Origin: Pseudo-nitzschia pungens
Taxonomy: Eukaryota > Bacillariophyta > Bacillariophyceae > Bacillariales > Bacillariaceae
NCBI GenBank assembly: GCA_037355855.1
Contig: CM074767.1
Coordinates: 372,001-436,000, forward strand
Length of the DNA: 64,000 nt
Direction: 5' to 3'
Shown here: one piece after another, positions 1 through 9,632 of the stretch
Layout: every line of letters begins with the position of its first letter
How positions within the stretch are numbered: the stretch's first letter is position 1
Notes under the pieces: generated by a model
What the model saw: the letters and a program-made list of their open reading frames with translations, nothing else
Databases searched by the model: none
Told to the model about the DNA's origin: nothing
Position numbers and translations under genes: made by a program

Positions 1-1290
1 TTCGTACGGTATTGGTCTTGGTCTCTTCGTCCTTCGTCCTTCGTTTGCGGTTTGCTTTTTGTGCTTTTTAAAAAGGTTTGGAATGCCTCTCATTTACCGT
101 AATCTCACGCTATCAACAAAACAGGGATGACAAAAGTGGTCGAAGGGGGTTGGAATGATGTTCGTATTATTTGGGGGCAAGGGAGAGAGCCTGTAGAAGC
201 CTCCTCTGATAACTATAACTGGTATCATAATACGTACCTATCTTACCTATCGGTACGGACAAGCATCACGAGTGGGTTCGTGTGCCGAGAAGAGCTGCAT
301 CGTTAAGGTTTACTAGTACAAGTAAGCCTTACTTCTGTTACGAACCCGTACTTGATTCCGATCGATCAACCCGTCGGTTACAACCAGCAATGATGATGAC
401 AGGGGGCATCACCAGGAGGAATCACACAACAGCAGGGGTCATGCTGTTGTGTGATTCCTCCTGGTGATGCCCCCTGTCATCATCATTTCTATTATCACCC
501 CTGACAACAGGATGTCAAGAGACAGAAGATCAAACTCCAGAAGTAAGGTTAACCTTACTTGTATGAAAAATAAAGTAATAATAATACGGCACCTGCCACG
601 CACACCCAACTGAGTAGTAGCAATCGCGTATTCAACAGCGGAGAATTTGGAAGAGGGTTAAACAAAAATATGGGAAGAAAATACTTTTATCGTCTCATCT
701 AAAACTCAACAACAATATCATGACTATCATAATTACTACGTAACCTTAATACACTTTCAATACTACTCTTGTTGAAAAACTATCATTATAATTAAGATCT
801 TACTACTAGTACGGTCTGACTTATTGCTGATTACGAGTAATTACCTTAGCCTTAAGATTACTGCTTAATGAAATGATTTCGCAATTGAGAACAAGAAGTT
901 GCCCCTCATCACATTGCTGACAGCTTTTCGCATGTTAAATACTATCAGTACGAAGTACGAAATCATTACTGGTATTAATTATTTAATATTACTTGTTGGG
1001 GTTGGGTACTCGTAGTAGTAGTAGTAGTGATAGTGAAAAAGCAAGCAATTACTACTAGTTCTAGTACTAGTAGCAGAAAGGTGCACGTATGTATGAAGCC
1101 TGAGACACGAAGAACGAACAACATTTGCATCGTGGTACTTATAATGCAACACAACAACATATGATGATTCCAAGAATCAGCTAGATCCTAGTAGTAGTAG
1201 TATAGCATCTAGTTCACAAACTTCATAGAGCCCCTACCCCTCGGAATAAATGCTAACATCGGAGAAAGCGATCATTACTATTACTTCTAT
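1..1290. other. AT-rich spacer without a recognised gene
   Basis: No open frame here resembles a protein. The spacer holds a near-perfect palindrome (389-487, listed separately), short TAGTAG/TACTAC triplet runs (about 1010-1030 and 1190-1200) and several copies of the short GTAAGGTTAC-like word that recurs in spacers across the whole window. It is the 3' flank of the minus-strand gene that begins at 4227. Confidence 0.6.
389..487. repeat. Perfect 46-bp inverted repeat with 7-nt loop
   Basis: The arms 389-434 and 442-487 are exact reverse complements, separated by the 7-nt loop GGGGTCA. The arm reads AATGATGATGACAGGGGGCA at its outer end. A stem this long and mismatch-free implies a young foldback element or strong gene conversion. 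No terminal duplication is evident and no coding gene overlaps it. Confidence 0.9.
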
Positions 1291-4227
1291 TTATTTAGAA
1301 TTCACACCTTGTCCTAGTATCTCGGCCAAGAGGCGATCCGCCCTCGGGCCGCTCACTCGTTCGTGGGCTTCGCTGATCTTCTCGAACGGGATCCTCGCCT
1401 CGCCGTGGGGTTTTTTCAATGCCGCAAAGAGTTCTTTGAGTGCGTTGTTGAACGTCTTGGAGGCCGAGTTGTTGCCCGGTTTGCGCTTGACGAGTCCCCT
1501 GCGCCTCGCTACCACCAGCGACATGCAGTCCTTGTCGGGAAGAAGCGAGAATCCATTGCTCGGATCGCTCCCGAGCCAGTAGACAATCTGTGGGACGCTC
1601 TGGCCACCGCTTCTTTGGAACTCGCTCAGCCATTGATCGCGAACCGATCCGGGTGAAATGTCGTACGGTCCCAGAAACAATACAGGCAGGTAGCGCTTGT
1701 CCCACCGAGCAAATCCCAGCTTGAGGAAGCGTTTCTTGACGTCGTCCGGGAGTCTGCTTTCCACCTCTTCTTTCTGCTTCAAAAAGGCGGATTTTAGTTT
1801 CTTTAGTTTCTCGTCTCGTTTGGGATCGTTCTGTTCCCTAGCCCGAATTGTTTCGTACAAGGCAAGACCTTTTTTCATTTGATTCGAGTCGAAAGTTTGG
1901 ATACCACGCTCGTCAAACGAAATGGTCCAGCTCGATGCATTGCTGGGTCGCAACTTCATTCCGAGGACGTTGCAGTCTTTGACGGTTCCAAAGTGCACGT
2001 TGTCCTCCCTGAAGCGGTAGGCAATTCGATCCCCAGTAGTCACGCTAGAAAGAGGTGGGACGGAATGGGGTGATTCATCATCTCCGTCGGTGACTTTTTC
2101 CTTCCTTTCGTCGATACTAGGAGGCGAATGTTTCTTTTCCCAAGCCCGAATTGCTTCGGACAAGGCTATGCTCTTTTTCATTTCTTCGGCATCGAAGTTG
2201 TACACCTCGCCATCATCAAATCCAATTTCCCAGGTCCATTTCGACTCAAACTTGTGCTCGGTCCTGCACTTTAGGATGCTTCCCAAATACACGCCGTTTC
2301 CAAAGGCAAAAACGATTCGATCGCCCACTGCTAGGCTGCGGAGTTTTGCACCAGCAGGTTTCCAGCAGCGAGCTTCCTTATTCATGATCCTATCGTACCA
2401 GGCGAGGGCCTTTCTCATGTCGTCACAGTCGAATTCATACAAATCGCCGTCGTCAAAGAGAACTTCCCAGCTCCACTTCGACTCGCTCGAGTGATCCGTA
2501 TTGCGCGTCTCGATGGTTCCAAAGTATACTCCGTTTCCAAACTCGAACGCGACTCGTTGTCGGACCATTACACCAGAGAGAGAAGTTTCACCAACCTTGG
2601 AAATCGAAGGAGTGCTTTGGTTCTTGGAACTGCTGGCAGCTGCCGACTGTGACTTCTTGTTTTGCTTTGCTTCAATCGTTTCTCTTTTATTAGCTCCAGT
2701 TTTTGGCCCCAATATGCTACTCTGTTCAGCTCTGGTGCCGCGACTCGAATTACTGTGAATTTCCGACCTCTTTCTTTCGCCTGTGTTGGCTTTGCTGACA
2801 GTTCCTCGCCCGCTTGTCTTGCTTTGGTTGAATTGCCTAGAAATCTCAGACATGGTCTTTTGGTTTTCTTTGTTTTTTCTGATGTTTCGTTTGGCTTCTT
2901 CGTTGGCAGTGTTCGATAGTAGGTTTTCGTCTTGGTTGGTTTCTCTGGAAATTTTAGAGCGCTTTTTGTTTGGTTCGCTTGGTTGGAGCAACACCGTGTT
3001 GTTGCACCAGCTTTGCAATGGCTTGGCTGTGTCGACAACCATGTTGGACTCCGTCTCAGGGATCTTTGTGGTTTGTTCGGCTACGGGAGTGGTGTCTTTC
3101 TTTCTCGTGGAACGCGGATGGCCTCTCGGAGACAACATCACATCGCTAAGCTTGATCTTTTGCGGAAGTCCCCAAACCCCGTTCCCAACACGCACGTTAA
3201 GCCTCATGGTTCGCGCCCCCTTTCGGCCTCTAACGGACACGGAAGAATCGGCGGCAGCGCTCGTCTTCGTCTTCGCATCCACATCAGCAGTGGCACTTGC
3301 GTTCTTCGATCGATGAAAGCGGCGTTTCCGAGCCGCCAACAAGTCGCTGCGTTCGAGTTGCTGTGGAAGTGTCCACGCCTTGTTTCCTATGCGCACCTTC
3401 ACAGCCATAGTGGTTCGTTCCGTTCGGTCTGGACCGGATCCCGCAACATCGGTCGTTCTGGCGTGCTCGGTGTCCACTCTTATTGCTGCGTTGGCACAAT
3501 CGTTGTGACTTGCATCCTGCAAAGTGAACTGACTGGCTTCTCGTGACACAACCAAATCGTTCTCCACCAGTTCGGGTTGTTTTGGTAGACCTGCGGGTGT
3601 TGATTCCGGGAGATCTCCGATGAAATAGCTCGTTCTCGACCGTTTCCGCGGCAGCAGGGGATCACGGATTTTCGTGGAGTCGTCTTCCTTGTCGTCGTTG
3701 TCCTCGGGTTCCGAAACATGCCGCGCAATCTCCAAGAGCGGGCTCTCCGCGGTAGCGAGGGCATTCATGGCATGCCTTCTCTTCCGGCGGGACAGCTCGA
3801 TCGATTTCTGCGATTGTTCTTGTTCTTCTTGTTCGTCAAGCCAGCGAATTTTGGGCATCATGGCTTCCAGAAAGACTTCCTTGGGTTTGTGGGAATGCCT
3901 TCGGGAAAGGTAATGCGAGTTCTCGCTGTTGTGGTGATGGTTGTTGCGTATCGTGATGCGCTGGACGCTGTGCAGTCCACTCACCGGATTGTAGGACCGG
4001 ATCACGTAGTTCTTTCGTTCTCCGGTGCTCGTGACGTACTGAAACGACCTTCCGATCTCCGGAACCCATAGATTCCTTTCGGGTGCGGGCGTGATCTGCC
4101 GGTAGTTGTTGCCGCTTCCGTAGCGCTGCTGCGAGTTCTCGTTCTGCCCGAACGGAACGGAGGTGTCCCAGCCCTCTGCGTATTGTTTCGGTCGGGACGA
4201 CAGGGAGGATTGTTTCGTTCTCGCCAT
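1291..4227 (-). CDS. Large basic protein with repeated Tudor-like blocks and an H3-like N-terminus
   Basis: A single 978-residue frame with a good ATG context (ACCATGG). I do not recognise a named family. The C-terminal half has three related blocks of about 60-70 residues (roughly 550-800). Each reads like a small beta-barrel: R(V/I)xFxFGNGVY(F/L)G, then SKWxWE(V/I)xFDDG(D/E)xYxFD and a following MxKxxA. This resembles Tudor/PWWP-type chromatin readers, by inference only. Two shorter repeats near residues 274-298 and 341-364 share VR(I/V)GNxxWxLPQ. The middle (about 370-540) is low-complexity and rich in K, S, N and E. The last 150 residues form a distinct domain with WDKRYLPVLFLGPYD and VPQIVYWLG. 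Residues 2-6 are ARTKQ, identical to the start of histone H3. The Tudor-like resemblance and basic tracts suggest a nuclear role, but this is not proven. Confidence 0.8.
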   Translation of the reverse strand: MARTKQSSLSSRPKQYAEGWDTSVPFGQNENSQQRYGSGNNYRQITPAPERNLWVPEIGRSFQYVTSTGERKNYVIRSYNPVSGLHSVQRITIRNNHHHNSENSHYLSRRHSHKPKEVFLEAMMPKIRWLDEQEEQEQSQKSIELSRRKRRHAMNALATAESPLLEIARHVSEPEDNDDKEDDSTKIRDPLLPRKRSRTSYFIGDLPESTPAGLPKQPELVENDLVVSREASQFTLQDASHNDCANAAIRVDTEHARTTDVAGSGPDRTERTTMAVKVRIGNKAWTLPQQLERSDLLAARKRRFHRSKNASATADVDAKTKTSAAADSSVSVRGRKGARTMRLNVRVGNGVWGLPQKIKLSDVMLSPRGHPRSTRKKDTTPVAEQTTKIPETESNMVVDTAKPLQSWCNNTVLLQPSEPNKKRSKISRETNQDENLLSNTANEEAKRNIRKNKENQKTMSEISRQFNQSKTSGRGTVSKANTGERKRSEIHSNSSRGTRAEQSSILGPKTGANKRETIEAKQNKKSQSAAASSSKNQSTPSISKVGETSLSGVMVRQRVAFEFGNGVYFGTIETRNTDHSSESKWSWEVLFDDGDLYEFDCDDMRKALAWYDRIMNKEARCWKPAGAKLRSLAVGDRIVFAFGNGVYLGSILKCRTEHKFESKWTWEIGFDDGEVYNFDAEEMKKSIALSEAIRAWEKKHSPPSIDERKEKVTDGDDESPHSVPPLSSVTTGDRIAYRFREDNVHFGTVKDCNVLGMKLRPSNASSWTISFDERGIQTFDSNQMKKGLALYETIRAREQNDPKRDEKLKKLKSAFLKQKEEVESRLPDDVKKRFLKLGFARWDKRYLPVLFLGPYDISPGSVRDQWLSEFQRSGGQSVPQIVYWLGSDPSNGFSLLPDKDCMSLVVARRRGLVKRKPGNNSASKTFNNALKELFAALKKPHGEARIPFEKISEAHERVSGPRADRLLAEILGQGVNSK

Positions 4228-5258
4228 GGTTCAAAATGAATTCCACAGATATTGTCTTTGGTAATGTGAGATAGAAGGTAATTCATTCAGATCCCAACAT
4301 TCCAACGGAAGTACTTGCACACTTTTTTCAAAAACAAAAATGATGACCACCCGCATAATTGATACTTCGATTTTACGCAGAATTTTAGAATTGCTCAAAT
4401 AGCAGATTTTCTCAATCAAGAACAACTTCCCTATGATGAACGTAATTAATCTTACCGTAAGTTACCATATGAATCATGTCAAGCGTTGAGCGCACCGGTG
4501 CAAGAAAAATATTGACACGTATCGGTTTTCTTGGATCGGTCTTCTTGGTCCTGTCTTCCTGTTGGCTAGATAACATAATCACAAATTAGAACCCTTGAAC
4601 GATAAACGACCAAATTGTACTTTTGATGTAATCAAAAAAGTCTTGCTTATAAATGTTTTTATTGTTCCGGCGAGCCTTATGTGAGTAAAAAGAGAAGAAA
4701 ATGTCATCCACCAGTGTTCAATATTATAGATCCATGACTTACTTCCTGAAATATATATATATATTCTGACTACAATATCGAGACAAGACAATGTTCTTCT
4801 TGCTAAGAATTGGTTACTACATGCTTCTTGAATGACGCTTAAATACTTCGTAATCAATAAGGCCTACTTCGTGTTAAGAAGTCTCGATCTAGAAGTAAGA
4901 ATACTGGTAAGGTTTAAAACTACCGCAGCATAATACCGATTCTGTTTGCATGTTGTAGGAAGTTCAAGAAAGATTGCTCGTGTCCTCACTTATGAGACTT
5001 CAATGTGATTTTATCTTGATGGCGTGATCCCACATCATCGATGAATTGTAAAACTTGTGTAATCCATGTCACTTATTGTACACGTCGTTAGTCCAACGTT
5101 CGCTAAAGTTCCTTCTCTTTTATCAATGGAACAGAACAGTGAATGTGACTTTCTTTCCGAACCACAGTGGCAGATATGTTTGTTCAGGAGACATGTGAAG
5201 GAGGCATAAGATTCACGAGAGGAACGTCCGCACACCGTAAGGTTATGGTAAGCTTACC

Positions 5259-5357
5259 TACTACAAAGTTCCTATCAGCTGTCCCCGGTTCTACATCCTC
5301 AACTACGGTACTAATTCCTACGGAAACCGGGGGACAGCTGATAGGAATTCCGTAGTA
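5259..5357. repeat. Foldback/MITE-like element, copy A
   Basis: Terminal inverted repeats start TACTAC and end GTAGTA. The arms carry CTATCAGCTGTCCCCGG on one side and its complement with one extra G on the other. The arm sequence and the roughly 35-nt loop are shared with copies at 5754-5848 and 53551-53634, so this is a dispersed family rather than a chance hairpin. Confidence 0.8.
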
Positions 5358-5753
5358 CCGTACTCTGTGCAACTGAACTTCAGTGTCAACTTCGTTCGGG
5401 ATAAAAAATAGCCCCTTCCGAAACAAACTGCAATGATTTGTTTGCGGAGACCAACACTGGAAAATCTGCACGAAGGAATGGAACAACCGGGTTCCACTTC
5501 CAGCGTTTGTTATTTATCGTGTGTCTGCGAAAACAAAATCCAAGCAGATGCAGTTGAGATTTTGGTTTACCTTCTTTTCTATTATTGACTCGTTCGACTA
5601 GAAAACTGGTCTCTAAATCTCTACATTACCGTACTGATCCCGTTGAAGGCGTCACTCGTGTTGGGATCAGTGGAGAGTACGAATTCAGTGTTGATTTTGA
5701 TGAGTGTTGACTTTGAGTGTTGATTTCGAGTGTTGAGTGCTGATTGTGGTACG

Positions 5754-5848
5754 TACTACAAAGTTCTTATCAGCTGTCCCCGGGTTCTGCGTCCCCGACT
5801 ACTAATTTCTACTGAAACCCGGGGACAGCTGATAGGAATTCTGTAGTA
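5754..5848. repeat. Foldback/MITE-like element, copy B
   Basis: Same family and orientation as 5259-5357: TACTAC terminus, ATCAGCTGTCCCCGGG arm, loop containing GTCCCCGACTACTAATTTCT, complementary right arm ending GTAGTA. The loop matches copy C (53551-53634) more closely than copy A. Confidence 0.8.
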
Positions 5849-6017
5849 AAAACCTTATTCTGAATACCGAAGTACCGTACTTCATAACGATAATACTCAA
5901 TAAGTAGGTAAAGTATTTACGGTATCTATTCGTCCCACGACAGGATCGTGCATGTTCTACAATTACTCGTACGTACATAAGGTTTACCTACTTACGGTCC
6001 GAGTATGTTTTTCTTGG

Positions 6018-6172
6018 AGACGGATGGGGACGGATGGATGGATGGATCGACGGATCGACTGATGGACGGATGGACTGACGGATGGACTGACTGATGGATG
6101 GACGGATGGACTGACGGATGCACTGACGGATGGATGGACGGACGGACGGACGGACGGATGGATGGATGGATT
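6018..6172. repeat. GGAC/GGAT tetranucleotide tract
   Basis: An imperfect tetramer array of GGAT, GGAC and TGAC units over about 155 bp. It is open in several frames on the minus strand, producing Ser-Ile-His-Pro-rich pseudo-proteins that should not be annotated. Confidence 0.85.
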
Positions 6173-6522
6173 TGACGATCGGACAGTTGGACGGAAGACT
6201 CACTCACTTTCACACCCCAGAGCGAAAAGAAAATAGTTTTCGCAAGCTTTCTGGCGTCACCTACCGTAACCTTACTCCTACCGTACTCCTACTACAATAC
6301 AGCTCTCGGCAAGGCATCGTAATTATCCCACAGTACGAGAACCTTACTTCCCCTAACCTACCGTAACTTACCTAGTAAATTACTACACCGGTAGGGGATG
6401 GGATTTTAAATTTTTAGCCGGTTTTGTTTCTCGTTTCTCGGTTTCTCACGAATCATCCAGACGACACACGACAGATGCTTCAACTTCACATTTCCCGACA
6501 CCGATCTCCATGCGATCTCGGT

Positions 6523-6568
6523 ACGACACGACACGACACGACACGACACGACACGACACAACACGACA
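6523..6568. repeat. ACGAC pentanucleotide array upstream of the carrier gene
   Basis: About nine near-perfect CGACA/ACGAC units ending about 240 bp before the chosen start of the carrier gene. Similar pentamer arrays precede other genes in the window (27785-27855, 41813-41842, 53154-53300). Confidence 0.8.
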
Positions 6569-6810
6569 AGGGAAGGATACGGTAACTAGTAACTACGAGT
6601 TCGACGAAACGACGAAAGTCATTCCCAGATCAACGTCCGAAGAACGAAACGATCATTTTTGCAACCCGAGATTAGTTGCTGACCCGAGCAATTCATTCAG
6701 AAGTGCATTTCTCCATAGCCTCCCTCCTGCTCTTCTTTGACCCTGACCCCGATCCCAATTCGGGCTTTTTCGGAATCCGAGTCGAAATCTTCGCTCTTCG
6801 ACGGAAAACC

Positions 6811-8229
6811 ATGTTGCCACACTCTGTTCCTGCCCGTGACGGGTGCTTCCAGGAATGTCCCTGCCTGCGAGAAAGGCGTATTGGTGGCAACGACAGCAGC
6901 AGCAGCAGCAGCACAAAACCATTCACGAGGAGACGGAGACGGAGATCCGCCGCGTCGTCGGCGAATGTTTTCGCGATTTTCTTGCTACTGGCGCTGGCTT
7001 GCGTTGGGTTCGGTGCCGCCTCAAGTTTGGGAAGCATTCCCACCGCTGTCCACCACCGAACGAGATGGCTGGGCGTTGCATTCTCATCGATGTCCTCTCT
7101 TTCCTCCCCCTCCTCCTCAACGACTTCTGCGTCAGCTTCTGCGTCTGCTGCTGCTGCTGCTTCTATGTCTGTGGAAGCCCGCAATCGCTCCCTCTGGCGG
7201 ACCCGCGCCGGAGCCGCAACCGCCACCGCCGGATTCGTTGCCCCCACCCTGGAGCCCCTCTCCTACTACCTGCGGATCGCCCTCGCGGGGGGACTGGCCG
7301 GAGCCACCGGAAGCGCCGTCCTCTATCCCATCGACTCGGCCAAGACGCTCCGCCAGTCCAATCCCAAGGCCTACCGGTCCGTGAGGGACGCCCTCTGGAC
7401 GATGCTCCGCTCCAAGCACGCCCTCCAGCGGGTCTACCGGGGCATTGGTCCGGCGGCACTAGGAGCGATCCCGTCGTCGGCTCTGTACTTTGGTGCCTAC
7501 GAGTCCTCCAAGGTGGCGCTCAAGCGGTGGGTCTCGAGACACCCGGCAGGGAGCGAAACCGGCGAGCACGGCTACCGCACGCGTCTCGTGGTCCACGGCC
7601 TGGCGGCCGCCAGCGGCAACGTCCTGTCCTCCTTTGTGTTTGTTCCCAAGGAGGTCATCAAGCAACAGCTCCAGATCCGCGCGGCCGACGGAGTCGGCGG
7701 CTTTCGCGCGATCGGCAGCATCGTCCGCGAGAAGGGACTCTCCGGGCTGTACGCCGGGTACGGAGCGACCCTGTTGCGGAACATTCCGTCGGCGACGATT
7801 CGCTTCGTGCTGTACGAGGAACTCAAGCGCAAGTGGGCGTCCTCCGGCGAGAAAGGCGACGCCGGGAGCGACCGCCTCCGGTCCGCCGGGACCTTTCTGG
7901 CGGGGGCCGTCGCCGGATCGACATCCAGTTTCGTCATGACCCCCATCGACGTCGTCAAGACGCGCATGGCGACCGGGAGCTGTCCCCTCGGTGTCCGATC
8001 GTGCATGCTGCACGTCGTCCAGGACGTGGGATGGAAGGGGCTCTACGCGGGGGCCGGATCGCGGGTCCTCTGGAGCGGGGCCTTTTCGGCGATTGGCTTT
8101 GGAACCTTTGAGCTGGTCAAGGGCTGTCTGGGGGTGTCGGCATCTTCGGCATCGAAGACGAGCGAGGCTACGCCGACGGCAGCAAGGGCGTCGACGACAA
8201 CCACGAATAAATCCGTGACCGATCGGTAA
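6811..8229 (+). CDS. Mitochondrial carrier family protein, SAM-carrier-like
   Basis: Three tandem solute-carrier modules are visible, each opening with the family signature: PIDSAKT, then VPKEVIKQQLQ, then TPIDVVKTRM. Each is followed by the usual small-residue helix and a YxG motif (VYRGIG, LYAGYG, LYAGAG). The unusual first signature and the KQ in the second resemble S-adenosylmethionine carriers (SLC25A26/SAMC type), but substrate is not certain. I chose ATG 6811 (AAAACCATG), giving 472 residues. The frame stays open upstream to 6676 (517 residues). The N-terminal 130 residues contain a poly-Ser and poly-Arg stretch, then a hydrophobic segment (VFAIFLLLALACVGFG) and an Ala/Ser linker. This is longer than a typical carrier and could be a targeting presequence. 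If it is an SAM carrier it would move SAM across a mitochondrial or plastid membrane. Confidence 0.85.
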   Translation: MLPHSVPARDGCFQECPCLRERRIGGNDSSSSSSTKPFTRRRRRRSAASSANVFAIFLLLALACVGFGAASSLGSIPTAVHHRTRWLGVAFSSMSSLSSPSSSTTSASASASAAAAASMSVEARNRSLWRTRAGAATATAGFVAPTLEPLSYYLRIALAGGLAGATGSAVLYPIDSAKTLRQSNPKAYRSVRDALWTMLRSKHALQRVYRGIGPAALGAIPSSALYFGAYESSKVALKRWVSRHPAGSETGEHGYRTRLVVHGLAAASGNVLSSFVFVPKEVIKQQLQIRAADGVGGFRAIGSIVREKGLSGLYAGYGATLLRNIPSATIRFVLYEELKRKWASSGEKGDAGSDRLRSAGTFLAGAVAGSTSSFVMTPIDVVKTRMATGSCPLGVRSCMLHVVQDVGWKGLYAGAGSRVLWSGAFSAIGFGTFELVKGCLGVSASSASKTSEATPTAARASTTTTNKSVTDR

Positions 8230-9632
8230 CGCGAGTGGATTTCCGCGTGCACGAGACGCAACGCAAGACAAGACAAGACAACACAAGACAATGCAATGTT
8301 TGAAATAATAATGACAAAACGACGGCGGGTCGAAGCATTGTTTCCAACACCTTCGAGACTCCGTCTCCCGCGATGCGGAAATCTTGTTTCCCTTGCGTTT
8401 TGCTGTTTCCGACCGGAACTGCTTTGCTATCTTCTGTTCAGCACTCGACGGTTTGCTATCTTCTGTTCAGCACTCGACGGTTCGGAGCGTCGCATAACAC
8501 CGAACCCTTCCTTTTTTCCGGCGGAATGATTCATTCGCGCGCGGCAGACACCGAGCTGACCCGTACCATTTCGGCCCACAAACCTACAAATACTGCGGTT
8601 TCCGATGTGCCGACGCTGCACCGACTCTGACACCATTATTACGTTGCGATCGAACCAACCGCAGTAGAGAGCTCATCTATCATCAGCTATCCATCTCAAT
8701 TCTATTCTAAAAAAATAATGAACTATCAATTTTGGCACACGCATAGGCGGTTCGGAATCAGCGCAAAACGCAGCATTGTTGTGATTGTGATCCGTTTGCG
8801 ACTATACCACAATACCTTAAACTTGTTGTGCTGATTGCCCACCGCAAGGGCCTGTCTCGTTCCGGGTTGCGCGTCAGTCGAAAGAAGTCACTGCCAAAAC
8901 CCAAGATTGTATGCCGGGGGACGCAGAGGAACTGATTTTGGAGCATGCATCGTTCTTGGATGTACGCGGATGTACGGCATGTCGAACGACTGTTCCCCGA
9001 CCAACAACGAAATGTCGGGGAACCAAGATATTCTATTATTCTTGCTCGGTGTGTACCATTTTTTGATGCGTGACAGTGCTCGGGCAGTCTCGGTATTTGT
9101 CACGTGCAAGCCTGCCCCGTTGAAGGGGATGCCATCCTCCTTCTCGACGGAAGAGGATACAGAAATTATTTTTGAAGCGTCACGCGGTATCCAAAACAGA
9201 TTTCGTGAGAAACCGGTAGGAAGGAAGTTATTTTTAGTTCATCGGTACGGTAGGTTGGGATACGGTATGAACATGCAGCTTCGGCCCATTTTTTTCATGT
9301 GATTTCCGAGCAAGTCACTTCATACGACTAAACTCAATATGGCTAAAAATAAATCAATCAGAACGAATCACCGTTTCATAGAAACACACATGATACAAAT
9401 TATGACAAACGAATGAGCCTTTCGATCACAATTCACATTCGAATCATCCAATGCAAAAGAATCATGATGCGATCGACGAAACGGAAGCCCATCGCCCATT
9501 CAAGACTCGGCAGAGCATCACAAAACTCGAACATCAAATCCGTTGTGATTTAGTTACAAAATAATCTGACCCACATACTTTCTCTCTCGGGCGTGCACGC
9601 ACAACAAACGACACTTTTTTCACAAAGATAAC
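8230..9632. other. Spacer without a recognised gene
   Basis: The carrier stop is followed by a CAAGA pentamer run (about 8255-8290) and a 27-bp direct duplication near 8445-8495 (GCTATCTTCTGTTCAGCACT twice). A frame at 8835-9302 has no protein-like features. The AT-rich stretch 9300-9630 leads into the next gene. Confidence 0.55.

Larger units (their letters stand above)
4228..6810. other. Spacer with foldback repeats and microsatellites
   Basis: No convincing gene. It contains two copies of a foldback element (5259-5357, 5754-5848), a GAGTGTTGA-type repeat (about 5680-5745), a GGAC/GGAT tract (6018-6172) and an ACGAC pentamer array (6523-6568) just before the carrier gene. Short open frames over 5988-6213 are translations of the tetramer tract and are not genes. 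Confidence 0.6.

Noticed and set aside
5988..6213. Ser/Ile/His/Pro repeat proteins on the minus strand
   Set aside because: They are direct translations of the GGAC/GGAT tetramer tract.
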